Of a DNA stretch of 27,561 bases, positions 17,297-24,643 are shown in pieces. Position 1 is the first letter of the stretch. Every line of letters begins with the position of its first letter. The translations under genes and the position numbers were made by a program. The notes under the pieces were generated by a model. That model was not told the DNA's origin, searched no databases, and saw nothing but the letters and a program-made list of their open reading frames with translations. The stretch is from Pseudomonadota bacterium (lineage in GTDB: Bacteria; Pseudomonadota; Gammaproteobacteria; Burkholderiales; Burkholderiaceae): assembly GCA_023441105.1 (NCBI GenBank), contig JAEZQX010000590.1:1-27561 (forward strand). The letters run 5' to 3'.

Positions 17297-17935
17297 CTAC
17301 TGCCTGGGCCGCAGCAGCAGTCCGGTGGTCGACACGTAGAGCTCGAGCTCGGCCTGCTGCGCCGCCGGCACGAAGCTGGCTGACCCGTACTCGGCATCGA
17401 AGAGCGGCGCCAGCGCCGCGAACCGGCGGCGCAACTCGAACAGGTCGACGGCCTGCGTCGTGCCGATCGAATAGACGGTGCGGGTTTCCGACTGCTCCTG
17501 GTCGATGTTGCGGTAGCGGCCCGCCACCCGATCGAGGTCCCACATCGTGTGCAGGCCGATCATGTTGGCATACGGTGTCCACTTGAGGATCCGGGCATCG
17601 ACGTAGATCTCGTCGCCGGCGAGCTGGTAAGTCTGCTCGCGGCCGTCCGGGAAGATGAACCGCGCCTCGAAGCGCTGGCCGGCCACCGGGGTGATGGCGA
17701 TGCGCGCCACCAGCTCCTCGCGCGCCAGCGCGCGGTACCCCTGGACGCCGATTGCGATCGCCCCGCTCAGCAGGCCGGCGATGAGCAGCACCAGGCCGAC
17801 CAGCACCCGGCTGGTGAAGCCGAGGATGCGCGATTGCCATAGCGCCCGCAGCCCGGCCAGCAACAGGACCAGGCCGGCCAGGCCCAGTACGGCACCGGCG
17901 ACGCCCAGCGCAGTGATGACAGTCGGGTCCGTCAC
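17297..17935 (-). CDS. Conserved two-helix membrane protein of unknown function
   Basis: A 212-aa protein with two hydrophobic helices near the N-terminus (about 7-29 and 42-64). A mostly beta-rich extracytoplasmic domain follows, including ARFIFPDGREQTYQLAGDEI, YVDARILKWTPYANMIGLHT, WDLDRVAGRYRNI and ELELYVSTTGLLLRPRQ. I recall similar proteins under the loose label multidrug/cation efflux protein, but nothing here resembles a transport channel, so I propose no function. The start is GTG 17935, overlapping the stop of the preceding small gene as GTGA. The BNR-repeat gene follows after 44 nt. Confidence 0.82.
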   Translation of the reverse strand: MTDPTVITALGVAGAVLGLAGLVLLLAGLRALWQSRILGFTSRVLVGLVLLIAGLLSGAIAIGVQGYRALAREELVARIAITPVAGQRFEARFIFPDGREQTYQLAGDEIYVDARILKWTPYANMIGLHTMWDLDRVAGRYRNIDQEQSETRTVYSIGTTQAVDLFELRRRFAALAPLFDAEYGSASFVPAAQQAELELYVSTTGLLLRPRQ

Positions 17936-18147
17936 GACGCCGACTTTGCGGAGAGGGAGGGGATGGGCAGCTGATGCAGCGCGTCGGCCAGCGCCTGCCG
18001 GCAGCGCTGCTCGTCGCCGACGGCCTCGAACAACAGCAAGGACAGCCGGGCAAAGAAGAGCGGCTCGCGTTCTTCGCCGGCTTCGCTGATGGCTTCGGCA
18101 AGCGCGGCGTACAGCCGATCCCGCGCGTTGGCAGGCAAGGTACTCAA
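17932..18147 (-). CDS. Small DUF2783-like protein
   Basis: A 71-aa, mostly helical soluble protein. The pattern LYAALAEAISEAGE followed by ARLSLLLFEAVGD and ALADALHQLP resembles DUF2783, whose members commonly sit beside FAD-dependent aromatic monooxygenases as this one does. That assignment rests on pattern memory and gene position. The start is TTG 18147 with GAGGA 7 nt upstream. Its stop overlaps the GTG of the next gene by 4 nt. Two 9-10 codon mini-ORFs lie between it and the monooxygenase gene, the nearer ending on this start codon. Function is unknown; partner or stabiliser of the oxygenase is one possibility. Confidence 0.72.
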   Translation of the reverse strand: MSTLPANARDRLYAALAEAISEAGEEREPLFFARLSLLLFEAVGDEQRCRQALADALHQLPIPSLSAKSAS

Positions 18148-18198
18148 GGTTCGTTCCTCGTCGGGTCAGTCATCCGTTCTCCTGATCGGGTTGCTCAT
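18144..18198 (-). other. Two mini-ORFs on an imperfect 25-nt tandem repeat
   Basis: On the minus strand, ATG 18198 opens a 10-codon frame (MSNPIRRTDD) after AGGAGAG, and ATG 18173 opens a 9-codon frame (MTDPTRNEP) after AGGAGA. The second stops at TGA 18146-18144, overlapping the TTG start of the next gene. The two segments align as degenerate copies sharing ATGA, ACCCGA and AGGA. They may act as translational-coupling leaders or simply be duplicated ribosome-binding sequence. Confidence 0.4.
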
Positions 18199-18234
18199 TC
18201 ACGCTCTCCTCATCTCTGGCGCAGCCAGGCCGGG

Positions 18235-20031
18235 TCAGGCGATGGCAGCCAAGGTTTCGTCGGCACCCGTGGCGCAGCAGGCCCGCAGCAGCGCATGCTG
18301 CAGTCGGACGGCGAAGGCGTCGCCAGGTGCCTGCGCATCCAGGTGCCAACGGGCGGCGACATGCCGATCCGGCCGCAGCAGGAATGCGGCCGCGCAGTCG
18401 GGAGCATGGACGCGGAACTCCTCGTCCCGTGCAACTGCGCGAGTCCAGCCAGCCGCAGGTTCATGATGCCTGACCGGCGGGCCTTCGTCCGGATGCGCAG
18501 CGAAGCGGGATGCGCCCGGGCTCACCAGCAGGCACTGCAGCGGCACCCGGCTGGCCTCTGCAACGGCCGCGACGGCGCGGGCCGTTGCGGCATGGATCGT
18601 TCCCGTCGCGCTGAAGACCAGCAGCGCGAACGCCGGTTGCAGCAGCTCGCTCAGGTGGGCGGCCGGCCCCTCGAGCGGGAAGTCGGCCAGCAGGTAGCCG
18701 GGCGGCGCCGCCGGCAGGCCGCTGTCGTCGGGCGTGGACAGCGGCGACTCGCGGTACGGCACCGCTTCCGTCTGGCGCGGATTGATCAGCGACGCGATCC
18801 CGGGATGCGCTGCTGCAAGGGACAGCGCTGCTTCGCGCAACAGGTCGAAGCCCCGCGATGGCGGCGACATGAACTCGGTGCTGCGCATCGCGTTCTCGGC
18901 ATTGATGTGGAACGCCGCGATCCGCTCGCTGGAATAGCTGTCGAGGAGCGCATCTCCAGCGCAGTCGCGCAGCACCAGCGCCAGCTTCCACGCCAGGTTG
19001 TCGGTGTCGTCGAAGCCCGAATTCAGGCCGCGCACGCCGAAGATCGGCAGCGCGTGCGCCGCGTTGCCCGCAAACAGGATCCGACCATGGCGATAGCTCT
19101 CCAGGGTCATGGCGCCGGCGCGGTAGATCGAGGTCCAGATCGTGCGCCAGGGCAGGTGGCCTTCGCCGATCGCCGCCAGGTGCTTCTGCACGAACTTCGC
19201 GACGTTCTCCGGCTGCAGCGCGGTCTCGGTATCCTCGCCGGCGCGCAGCTGGTAGTCGATGCGCCAGATGTCGTCGACCTGCCGGTGCATCAGCACCGTC
19301 GACCCGGGGTTCCACGGCGGGTCGAACCAGGCGCGCCGCTCGGTGGGATGCTTGCTCGGCAGGTGGATGTCGATGATGACGTAGCGCCCTTCATAGGTCG
19401 TGCCCGCCAGCGGCAGGCCCAGCGACTTGCGCACCATGCTCTGGCCGCCGTCGCAGGCCACCATCCAGCTCGCCCGCATCGCATAGTCGCCGAGGGCAGT
19501 GTGCACGGCGATGCCGACGCCGTCGGCATCAGGCACGAAGCGCGCGACTTCGCTTGCCCAGCGGAGATCGACGAGGGGCTCGTCGCGGTTGTGGTTGCGG
19601 CGCTCGATCTCGTCGACCAGGTACTGCTCGATGTAGTACTGCTGCAGATTGATCATCGGCGGCAGTCGCTGCCGATCGTCGTGCGGCATCTGGAAGCGGA
19701 ACACCTCCTCGGTGCGGTAGAAGCTGCGGCCGCCGGTCCAGGCGAGGCCCTTGGCAAGAAAGGCCTCGAGGCTGCCGAGCCGGGCGACGATCTCCAGGCT
19801 GCGCCGGGAGATGCAGGCCGCGCGACTGCCGATGCAGACCGTGTCGTCGGCCTCGAGCACGACGCTGCGAATCCCCCAGTTGGCCAGGCCGAGCGCCGTC
19901 GCCAGCCCGACCGGGCCGCCGCCGACGATGGCGACCGGCCAGGGCGCCGGGTCGACGCCGTCGCGCAGCGCCGGCAATCGCGGCTCGTGATGGGCGTAGG
20001 TGAATTCGCCGACCTGGTCTTCGCTGTCCAT
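18235..20031 (-). CDS. FAD-dependent aromatic-hydroxylase-type monooxygenase (PheA/TfdB/MhpA-like)
   Basis: A 598-aa flavoprotein of the class A hydroxylase type, which uses NAD(P)H and O2 to hydroxylate phenolic rings. The Rossmann FAD motif is VAIVGGGPVGLATALGLA (33-50). The DG motif is ACDGGQSMVRK (192-202). The second FAD contact is FAGNAAHALPIFGVRGLNSG (320-339), where the usual GD is GN. It continues DDTDNLAWKL. The C-terminal 200 residues would be the thioredoxin-like domain of this family. ATG 20031 has AAGGAG about 20 nt upstream, a loose fit. A DUF2783-like gene follows, and a dienelactone-hydrolase-family gene is divergent, suggesting aromatic degradation. The substrate is unknown. 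Confidence 0.92.
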   Translation of the reverse strand: MDSEDQVGEFTYAHHEPRLPALRDGVDPAPWPVAIVGGGPVGLATALGLANWGIRSVVLEADDTVCIGSRAACISRRSLEIVARLGSLEAFLAKGLAWTGGRSFYRTEEVFRFQMPHDDRQRLPPMINLQQYYIEQYLVDEIERRNHNRDEPLVDLRWASEVARFVPDADGVGIAVHTALGDYAMRASWMVACDGGQSMVRKSLGLPLAGTTYEGRYVIIDIHLPSKHPTERRAWFDPPWNPGSTVLMHRQVDDIWRIDYQLRAGEDTETALQPENVAKFVQKHLAAIGEGHLPWRTIWTSIYRAGAMTLESYRHGRILFAGNAAHALPIFGVRGLNSGFDDTDNLAWKLALVLRDCAGDALLDSYSSERIAAFHINAENAMRSTEFMSPPSRGFDLLREAALSLAAAHPGIASLINPRQTEAVPYRESPLSTPDDSGLPAAPPGYLLADFPLEGPAAHLSELLQPAFALLVFSATGTIHAATARAVAAVAEASRVPLQCLLVSPGASRFAAHPDEGPPVRHHEPAAGWTRAVARDEEFRVHAPDCAAAFLLRPDRHVAARWHLDAQAPGDAFAVRLQHALLRACCATGADETLAAIA

Positions 20032-20169
20032 GCTCGCTGGCGCGATCGACTCCTTTCATGGAGGCGGTCGTTCGCGCGCTTCTTCATTGGCCCGCCAATC
20101 CGGCAGGATAACCGCCCGCGGCCGACGGAACAAACGGCGCCCGCATCGCCTGCGGAGCTGCCGACTGGC

Positions 20170-20175
20170 TAGAAT
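20170..20175 (+). promoter_or_regulatory. Possible -10 element for the dienelactone hydrolase gene
   Basis: TAGAAT lies 26 nt before the ATG at 20201 within the 169-nt divergent gap 20032-20200. This would give a short leader just long enough for the AAGGGAGA ribosome-binding site. No convincing -35 hexamer is seen. Confidence 0.3.
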
Positions 20176-20200
20176 CGCCGCTCCACAAGGGAGACAGCCC

Positions 20201-21130
20201 ATGCCGAGTTCATCGCAGGACGAGCAGCAGCACGATGTCAAGCCGCTGGCCACTGCCGCCGATTTCCACCCCGAAGTGCTTCGCCTGTTCGACAAGTACG
20301 TGCACGGCCTCATCGACCGCCGTGGCTTCCTGGCCGGAGCCACCCGTTTCGCCGCCGCCGGGGTGACCGCGGCAGGCCTGCTCGAGGCATTGAGCCCGCG
20401 CTTCGCGCATGCGCAGAAAGTGCCCAAGGACGATCCCCGGATAAGGGCGGAAACGATCGAGTTCGAGTCGGCCAAGGGATCGGGCAAGGCAAGCGGCTAT
20501 CTGGCAAGGCCGGCCAACGCCAGCGGCAAGCTGCCCGGGGTGCTGGTGATCCACGAGAACCGCGGCCTGAATCCGCACATCGAGGACATTGCCCGGCGGC
20601 TCGCACTCGACAACTTCGTGGCCTTCGCGCCGGATGCCCTGTTCACCATGGGCGGCTATCCGGGCGACGAGGACAAGGCGCGCGAGCTGTTCCCGAAGCT
20701 CGACCAGGCGAAGATCCGTGAGGACTTCATCGCGGCAGCCAACCTGCTGCGCACGCATGCCGCCGTCAACGGCCGGGTGGGCGTGGTCGGCTTCTGCTAT
20801 GGCGGCGGCATCGCCAACTTCCTCGCCACCCGGTTGCCGGAGCTGGCGGCGGCGGTGCCGTACTACGGGCCGGCGCCGGCGGCCGAGGAGGTTTCGAAGA
20901 TCAAGGCACGGATGCTGATCCACTACGCCGGCAACGACCAGCGGATCAACGCGGGTTGGCCGGCCTACGAGGAAGCGCTGAAGAAGAGTGGCGTCAAGTA
21001 CGAGGCGTTCACCTACCCGAACACCGAGCACGGCTTCAACAACGACACGACCCCGCGCTTCGACGAGGCGGCGGCGAAGCAGTCCTGGGACCGCACGATC
21101 AAGCTCTTCAACGAGACGCTGCGCACCTGA
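20201..21130 (+). CDS. Tat-exported dienelactone hydrolase family protein
   Basis: A 309-aa alpha/beta hydrolase. About 38 polar residues precede a Tat-type signal: DRRGFLAGA (39-47), a hydrophobic stretch, and cleavage near AHA-Q (71-72). The dienelactone hydrolase triad is complete: C199 in GFCYGGG, D246 in AGNDQR, and H277 in NTEHGFNND. E119 in VIHENRGL matches the conserved glutamate that interacts with the cysteine. Classical enzymes open dienelactones in chlorocatechol degradation in the cytoplasm; the exported subgroup has mostly unknown substrates. ATG 20201 follows AAGGGAGA. It is divergent from the flavin monooxygenase and convergent with the oxidoreductase gene. Confidence 0.93.
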   Translation: MPSSSQDEQQHDVKPLATAADFHPEVLRLFDKYVHGLIDRRGFLAGATRFAAAGVTAAGLLEALSPRFAHAQKVPKDDPRIRAETIEFESAKGSGKASGYLARPANASGKLPGVLVIHENRGLNPHIEDIARRLALDNFVAFAPDALFTMGGYPGDEDKARELFPKLDQAKIREDFIAAANLLRTHAAVNGRVGVVGFCYGGGIANFLATRLPELAAAVPYYGPAPAAEEVSKIKARMLIHYAGNDQRINAGWPAYEEALKKSGVKYEAFTYPNTEHGFNNDTTPRFDEAAAKQSWDRTIKLFNETLRT

Positions 21131-21172
21131 CGAGAGCGGCCCGCGCGCCGGCACGGTGCCCGGCTGCCGGAC

Positions 21173-22144
21173 TCAGGGCAGCCGCACCAGCACCTTGGCG
21201 TTGGCGCCTTTCTCGACCCGCTCGTGTGCCTCGGCGATCTGCTCGAGCGGGTAGATCGCCGTCTCCGGATGCTTCAGGTCCTCGCGTGCCAGCAGCTGGC
21301 TGATGCCGGCGGTCGTCTGGCGCAGCAGAGGTGCCGGCAGCCGGTAGACGATGAAGAAGTACAGGCTGGCGAAGTTCATGATCAGCGGCCGGAACGGCAG
21401 CGTCACATCGGCTTCGTTCGAACCGTAGATCACCGCCTTGCCGCCGAAGGCGAGGATGCTGCCGTAGTGCCTGCCGTTGCCGGCGGCGTCGACCTCGATG
21501 ACGCAGTCGGCGCCGCGGCCGCCGGTCAGCGCCCGGACCCGTTCCACGACGTCGTCGCGGCGATAGTCGATGGTCTCCGCGACGCCGGCGGCGCGGGCGA
21601 TGGCCGCTTTCTCCGCGCTGCTGACCACCGCGATCACCCGGGCACCGGCGCGTCGCGCCAGCTGCGCGGCATAGAAGCCGACGCTTCCCGCCGCGCCCGG
21701 CACCAGGACGGTCTTGTCGACGAGGCTGCCGCAGGCCTGCACGGCGTGATAGGCCGTCATCAGCGGTATCCCGACCGATGCGCCGACCTCGAAGGAGACG
21801 GCGTCGGGCAACGGGACCACCTGGGCCGCCGGCAGGCAGACGGAGCCCGCGGCCGTGCCGTGCGCCCGCTCCCATTGACCGTTGTAGATCCACACCCGCC
21901 GATGCAACAGGCCGGCGGGTGCATCGGGGCCGACCGCATCGACCACGCCGGCACCGTCGCTGTGGGGAATGATCTCGGGGAACTCCATGCCCGCCCGGGC
22001 ACGGGTCTTCACGTCCGACGGGTTGACGCCGCTGAAAGCCACCTTCACCCGAATCTCGCTGCCGACCGGCTGGGGATCCTGGCGCTCGACCACCTCCAGT
22101 ACCTGGCGGGCAGCACCCTTGCTCCTGTAGATCGCGGCTTTCAT
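21173..22144 (-). CDS. NADPH:quinone reductase-like MDR oxidoreductase (zinc-independent)
   Basis: A 323-aa medium-chain dehydrogenase/reductase. The GroES-like N-terminal domain includes VAFSGVNPSDVKTRAR and PHSDGAGVVDAVG. The Rossmann domain carries VPGAAGSVGFYAAQLARRAG (148-167), the AxxGxxG form typical of quinone oxidoreductases, and no structural or catalytic zinc cysteines are seen. Such enzymes reduce quinones or alpha,beta-unsaturated carbonyls with NADPH. ATG 22144 follows GGAGG. It is monocistronic, divergent from the entericidin-like gene and convergent with the dienelactone hydrolase. The physiological substrate cannot be stated. Confidence 0.92.
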   Translation of the reverse strand: MKAAIYRSKGAARQVLEVVERQDPQPVGSEIRVKVAFSGVNPSDVKTRARAGMEFPEIIPHSDGAGVVDAVGPDAPAGLLHRRVWIYNGQWERAHGTAAGSVCLPAAQVVPLPDAVSFEVGASVGIPLMTAYHAVQACGSLVDKTVLVPGAAGSVGFYAAQLARRAGARVIAVVSSAEKAAIARAAGVAETIDYRRDDVVERVRALTGGRGADCVIEVDAAGNGRHYGSILAFGGKAVIYGSNEADVTLPFRPLIMNFASLYFFIVYRLPAPLLRQTTAGISQLLAREDLKHPETAIYPLEQIAEAHERVEKGANAKVLVRLP

Positions 22145-22316
22145 CGTTCTTTCGCCTCCCGGTTGTCCAGGACCGATGGTATCGGCAGCAGGTTCAGCCC
22201 GGGGGGGTGCTTTGGCCGGGCATGGGCGTTGCCCTACCCGCCGGAACCCGATGCGGCTCGAGCCGCTGTCGGCTCCACTCACGGCTCCACTCTTACCTCG
22301 TTTCAGGAGAACAACA

Positions 22317-22448
22317 ATGAAGTTGCTGACCATGCTGTTCGTCGCCGTCTCGTTCGCCGTCGCCGGCTGCAACACCATGTCGGGTTTCGGCAAGGACGTC
22401 GAGAAGGCCGGCGACAAGATCGACGACGCGGCCACCAAGCGGAAGTAG
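22317..22448 (+). CDS. Entericidin A/B-family small lipoprotein
   Basis: A 43-aa lipoprotein precursor. A short signal sequence ends in the lipobox AVAGC with lipidation cysteine C18. The rest, NTMSGFGKDVEKAGDKIDDAA, is the characteristic entericidin amphipathic helix. The mature product of about 26 residues should sit in a membrane facing the periplasm. In E. coli the EcnA/EcnB pair forms an antidote/bacteriolytic lipoprotein system; single EcnAB homologues such as this one are common in proteobacteria and often stress-regulated. ATG 22317 follows AGGAGA. Its stop lies 5 nt from the stop of the convergent response regulator gene. Confidence 0.93.
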   Translation: MKLLTMLFVAVSFAVAGCNTMSGFGKDVEKAGDKIDDAATKRK

Positions 22449-22457
22449 CAGCGCTAC
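22445..22457. other. Short hairpin shared by two convergent stop codons
   Basis: GTAGC-AGC-GCTAC spans the stop codons of both the entericidin gene and the convergent response regulator gene. The stem is only 5 bp and has no T-tract on either side, so a true bidirectional terminator is doubtful. Confidence 0.25.
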
Positions 22458-23332
22458 ATCGGCTTGAAACGGTGGGCGTGGAGGCGGCTCACCGCTAGCC
22501 GTTCCTTGCGACCCTCCAGGGCCAGCCATAGCTTCCCGGCCTCATCTCGCGACGCGCTGCGCACGTAGTCGAGATTGACGACGGTGCTGCGATGGACCTG
22601 GACGAACTGCTGCCCGTCCAGACGCGGCAACAGGTCGCGCAGCGGTTCGCGGATCAATGCCTCCGCTTGCGCAGTGACGACATTGACGTACTTGTCGGTC
22701 GCTTGCAGGTAGAGGACATCGGCCAGGCGTATAAGCCTGACCGAGTCGCCCACGCCGGCCGTGATGACCCGCAAGGGCTCCGGCTGCTGCAGGGCCGCGC
22801 CGCTGGCATCGCCCCAGTTGCCTCCGAAAGACGCCGCGCCGCCTGCCACCGTGCCTGACGGCGACCGCTCCGCCAGCAACTGCCGCAACCGGCCGGCGAG
22901 CCGATCGATCTCCGATCCGGCGGTGAACTCGGTGCTGCCCGACGCGCGCTCCGCCAACCGCTGCTTGAGCCGCTGCACCGTCTGGTGGAGCCTGAGCCGT
23001 TCGACCGGCTTGAGCAGGTAGTCCACCGCCGCCTGGCTGAAGGCTTCCACCGCGAACTGCTCGTAGGCCGTCACGAAGACCAGCAGCGGCGGCTGCGCCC
23101 CTTCCGGCCAGTCCTCGGCGATCGCCTGCGCCACCTCGATGCCGCTCGCTCCCGGCATGCGGACATCGAGGAAGGCAACGTCCGGCGCCTGTGCCAGCAA
23201 TGCCTGTTGTGCCTGCAGGCCGTTGGGGGCCACCGCCACCACCTCCAGCTCCGGCCACAATGCCGCCAGCTCCGCCTGCAGCGCCTGTGCCAGCAGCGGT
23301 TCGTCCTCCGCGATCAACGCGCTCGCCTTCAT
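22454..23332 (-). CDS. LytTR-family response regulator (LytR/AlgR-like)
   Basis: A 292-aa two-component regulator. The receiver domain (about 3-125) has the acidic pocket E9/D10, phosphoacceptor D56 in FLDVRMPG, T88 and K108 in LLKPV. A linker leads to a C-terminal LytTR DNA-binding domain (about 190-290) with DVLYLQATDKYVNVVT and FVQVHRSTVVNLDYVRS. LytTR proteins bind direct repeats upstream of target genes. ATG 23332 follows GGAGGG and overlaps the stop of the sensor kinase as ATGA, so kinase and regulator are coupled. The targets are not evident here. Confidence 0.95.
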   Translation of the reverse strand: MKASALIAEDEPLLAQALQAELAALWPELEVVAVAPNGLQAQQALLAQAPDVAFLDVRMPGASGIEVAQAIAEDWPEGAQPPLLVFVTAYEQFAVEAFSQAAVDYLLKPVERLRLHQTVQRLKQRLAERASGSTEFTAGSEIDRLAGRLRQLLAERSPSGTVAGGAASFGGNWGDASGAALQQPEPLRVITAGVGDSVRLIRLADVLYLQATDKYVNVVTAQAEALIREPLRDLLPRLDGQQFVQVHRSTVVNLDYVRSASRDEAGKLWLALEGRKERLAVSRLHAHRFKPM

Positions 23333-24543
23333 GCCGTTCCCTCCGGGGTGTCCGGGCGCCGCATCGGCAGTGCCAGCTTGACGCGCGTGCCGCGGCGATC
23401 GCTGCCGTCCTGCCGCAGCGGCTCGATGACCAGTGCCGCCGAGTCGCCATACGCCGTCGCCAGCCGCTCGTGGATCTGCGCCAGGCCGAAGCCGCCGCCG
23501 GTGGACGTTGGACCTGTCCGGCCGTTCGGCTGCAGGCCGATACCCGTGTCCTCGACCAGCAGCACCAGCCGATCGTCCTCGACCAGGGCCCGGACGGCGA
23601 TGCGGCCGCCGTCGATGGCGGGCTCGATCCCGTGGCGCACGGCGTTCTCCACCAGCGGTTGCAGCAGCATCGGTAGCACCCGGATGGCGGCAAGATCCGG
23701 CGCCAGGTCCAGCGAGAAGGCGAGGCGCGGCCCCATGCGGATCGACATCAGCTCGAGATAGTCGCGCAGGACGGCAAACTCGTCCGCCAGCCTTACCTCG
23801 CCATGGCGCGAGGCCGCCAGCGTGGCACGCAGGAACGAGATCAGCCGGTCGACCATCAGCTGCGCGCGCGGCGGATCGACGGTCATCAGCGAGCGCAAGT
23901 TGGCGAGCGTGTTGAACAACATGTGCGGCTCGAGTTGCGTGCGCAGCAGATTCAGTTGCGCCTCGGCAGCCTGGCGGGAAGCCGCCTCGGCACGGGCGCG
24001 TTCGCCTTCGGCACGAGCCCGCTCGCGCGACGCCTCGAGCTGCAGAGCCGCGACTCGCTCGCGCAACCAGAAGAAGCTGCTGCAGCCGACCGACGCGAGC
24101 ACGGTGACCAGGGCGACGAAGGGGAGCACATGGCTTCCGGATTGCCGGCTCCCGATCAGCGGTGGCGTGTCCAGCAGCAGCGAGGCGGCGAAGCTGCCGG
24201 CGACGAAGCCGAGCACGGTGGCGGTCGCCAAGTGCAGGATCGCCTGCCAGGCGGCCATGCGATGGCGCGGCCAGAAGGTCAGGCGCGGCACCGCAACCAG
24301 CAACAGGATCGACAGGCCGATCAACTGCGAGAAGACGAAGTGCGTGAGGAAGGTGTGATGCGATTGCGGCAGCGCGATCGACAGCATGCCTGCGATCGCG
24401 GTGTTGGCGAGGATCGTCACCACCAGGTACGGCGCCAGGCGGTGCAGGAAGCCGCGCCCGGTCGCGGTGCTGGCGCCACCGTTGCCGGCACCGGCGGCCG
24501 CGTCGGAGCCGGCGCCGGCAGCATCTGCACCAAGGCCTGCCAT
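23329..24543 (-). CDS. LytS/AlgZ-type sensor histidine kinase
   Basis: A 404-aa membrane sensor. After an Ala/Gly-rich start (about 1-30) come four or five hydrophobic segments, a coiled-coil-like stretch rich in Arg, Glu and Ala, then the His_kinase domain. Its phosphoacceptor motif is LEPHMLFNTLANLRSLM, the N box is LVENAVRHGIEP, and the G boxes are VEDTGIGL and GGGFGLAQIHERL. ATG 24543 is chosen because AGGA lies 5 nt upstream; ATG 24597 and 24588 are in frame but lack a ribosome-binding site. It phosphorylates the LytTR regulator encoded directly downstream. The signal is unknown. Confidence 0.92.
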   Translation of the reverse strand: MAGLGADAAGAGSDAAAGAGNGGASTATGRGFLHRLAPYLVVTILANTAIAGMLSIALPQSHHTFLTHFVFSQLIGLSILLLVAVPRLTFWPRHRMAAWQAILHLATATVLGFVAGSFAASLLLDTPPLIGSRQSGSHVLPFVALVTVLASVGCSSFFWLRERVAALQLEASRERARAEGERARAEAASRQAAEAQLNLLRTQLEPHMLFNTLANLRSLMTVDPPRAQLMVDRLISFLRATLAASRHGEVRLADEFAVLRDYLELMSIRMGPRLAFSLDLAPDLAAIRVLPMLLQPLVENAVRHGIEPAIDGGRIAVRALVEDDRLVLLVEDTGIGLQPNGRTGPTSTGGGFGLAQIHERLATAYGDSAALVIEPLRQDGSDRRGTRVKLALPMRRPDTPEGTA

Positions 24544-24643
24544 GGATTCCTGCTCGTGTCGAAGAAGGCGGGGCGGTTCGCTGCGCATCGACTTCATGAT
24601 AGCGGCGGCGTCCGCGCGGCTGGCTGCCGGCGCCGCCTGCCTC

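Noticed and set aside
17974..20172. 732-codon open frame on the plus strand
   Set aside because: Antisense to the flavin monooxygenase, whose FAD motifs are intact; the translation is low in hydrophobic structure and rich in Arg, Gln and His.
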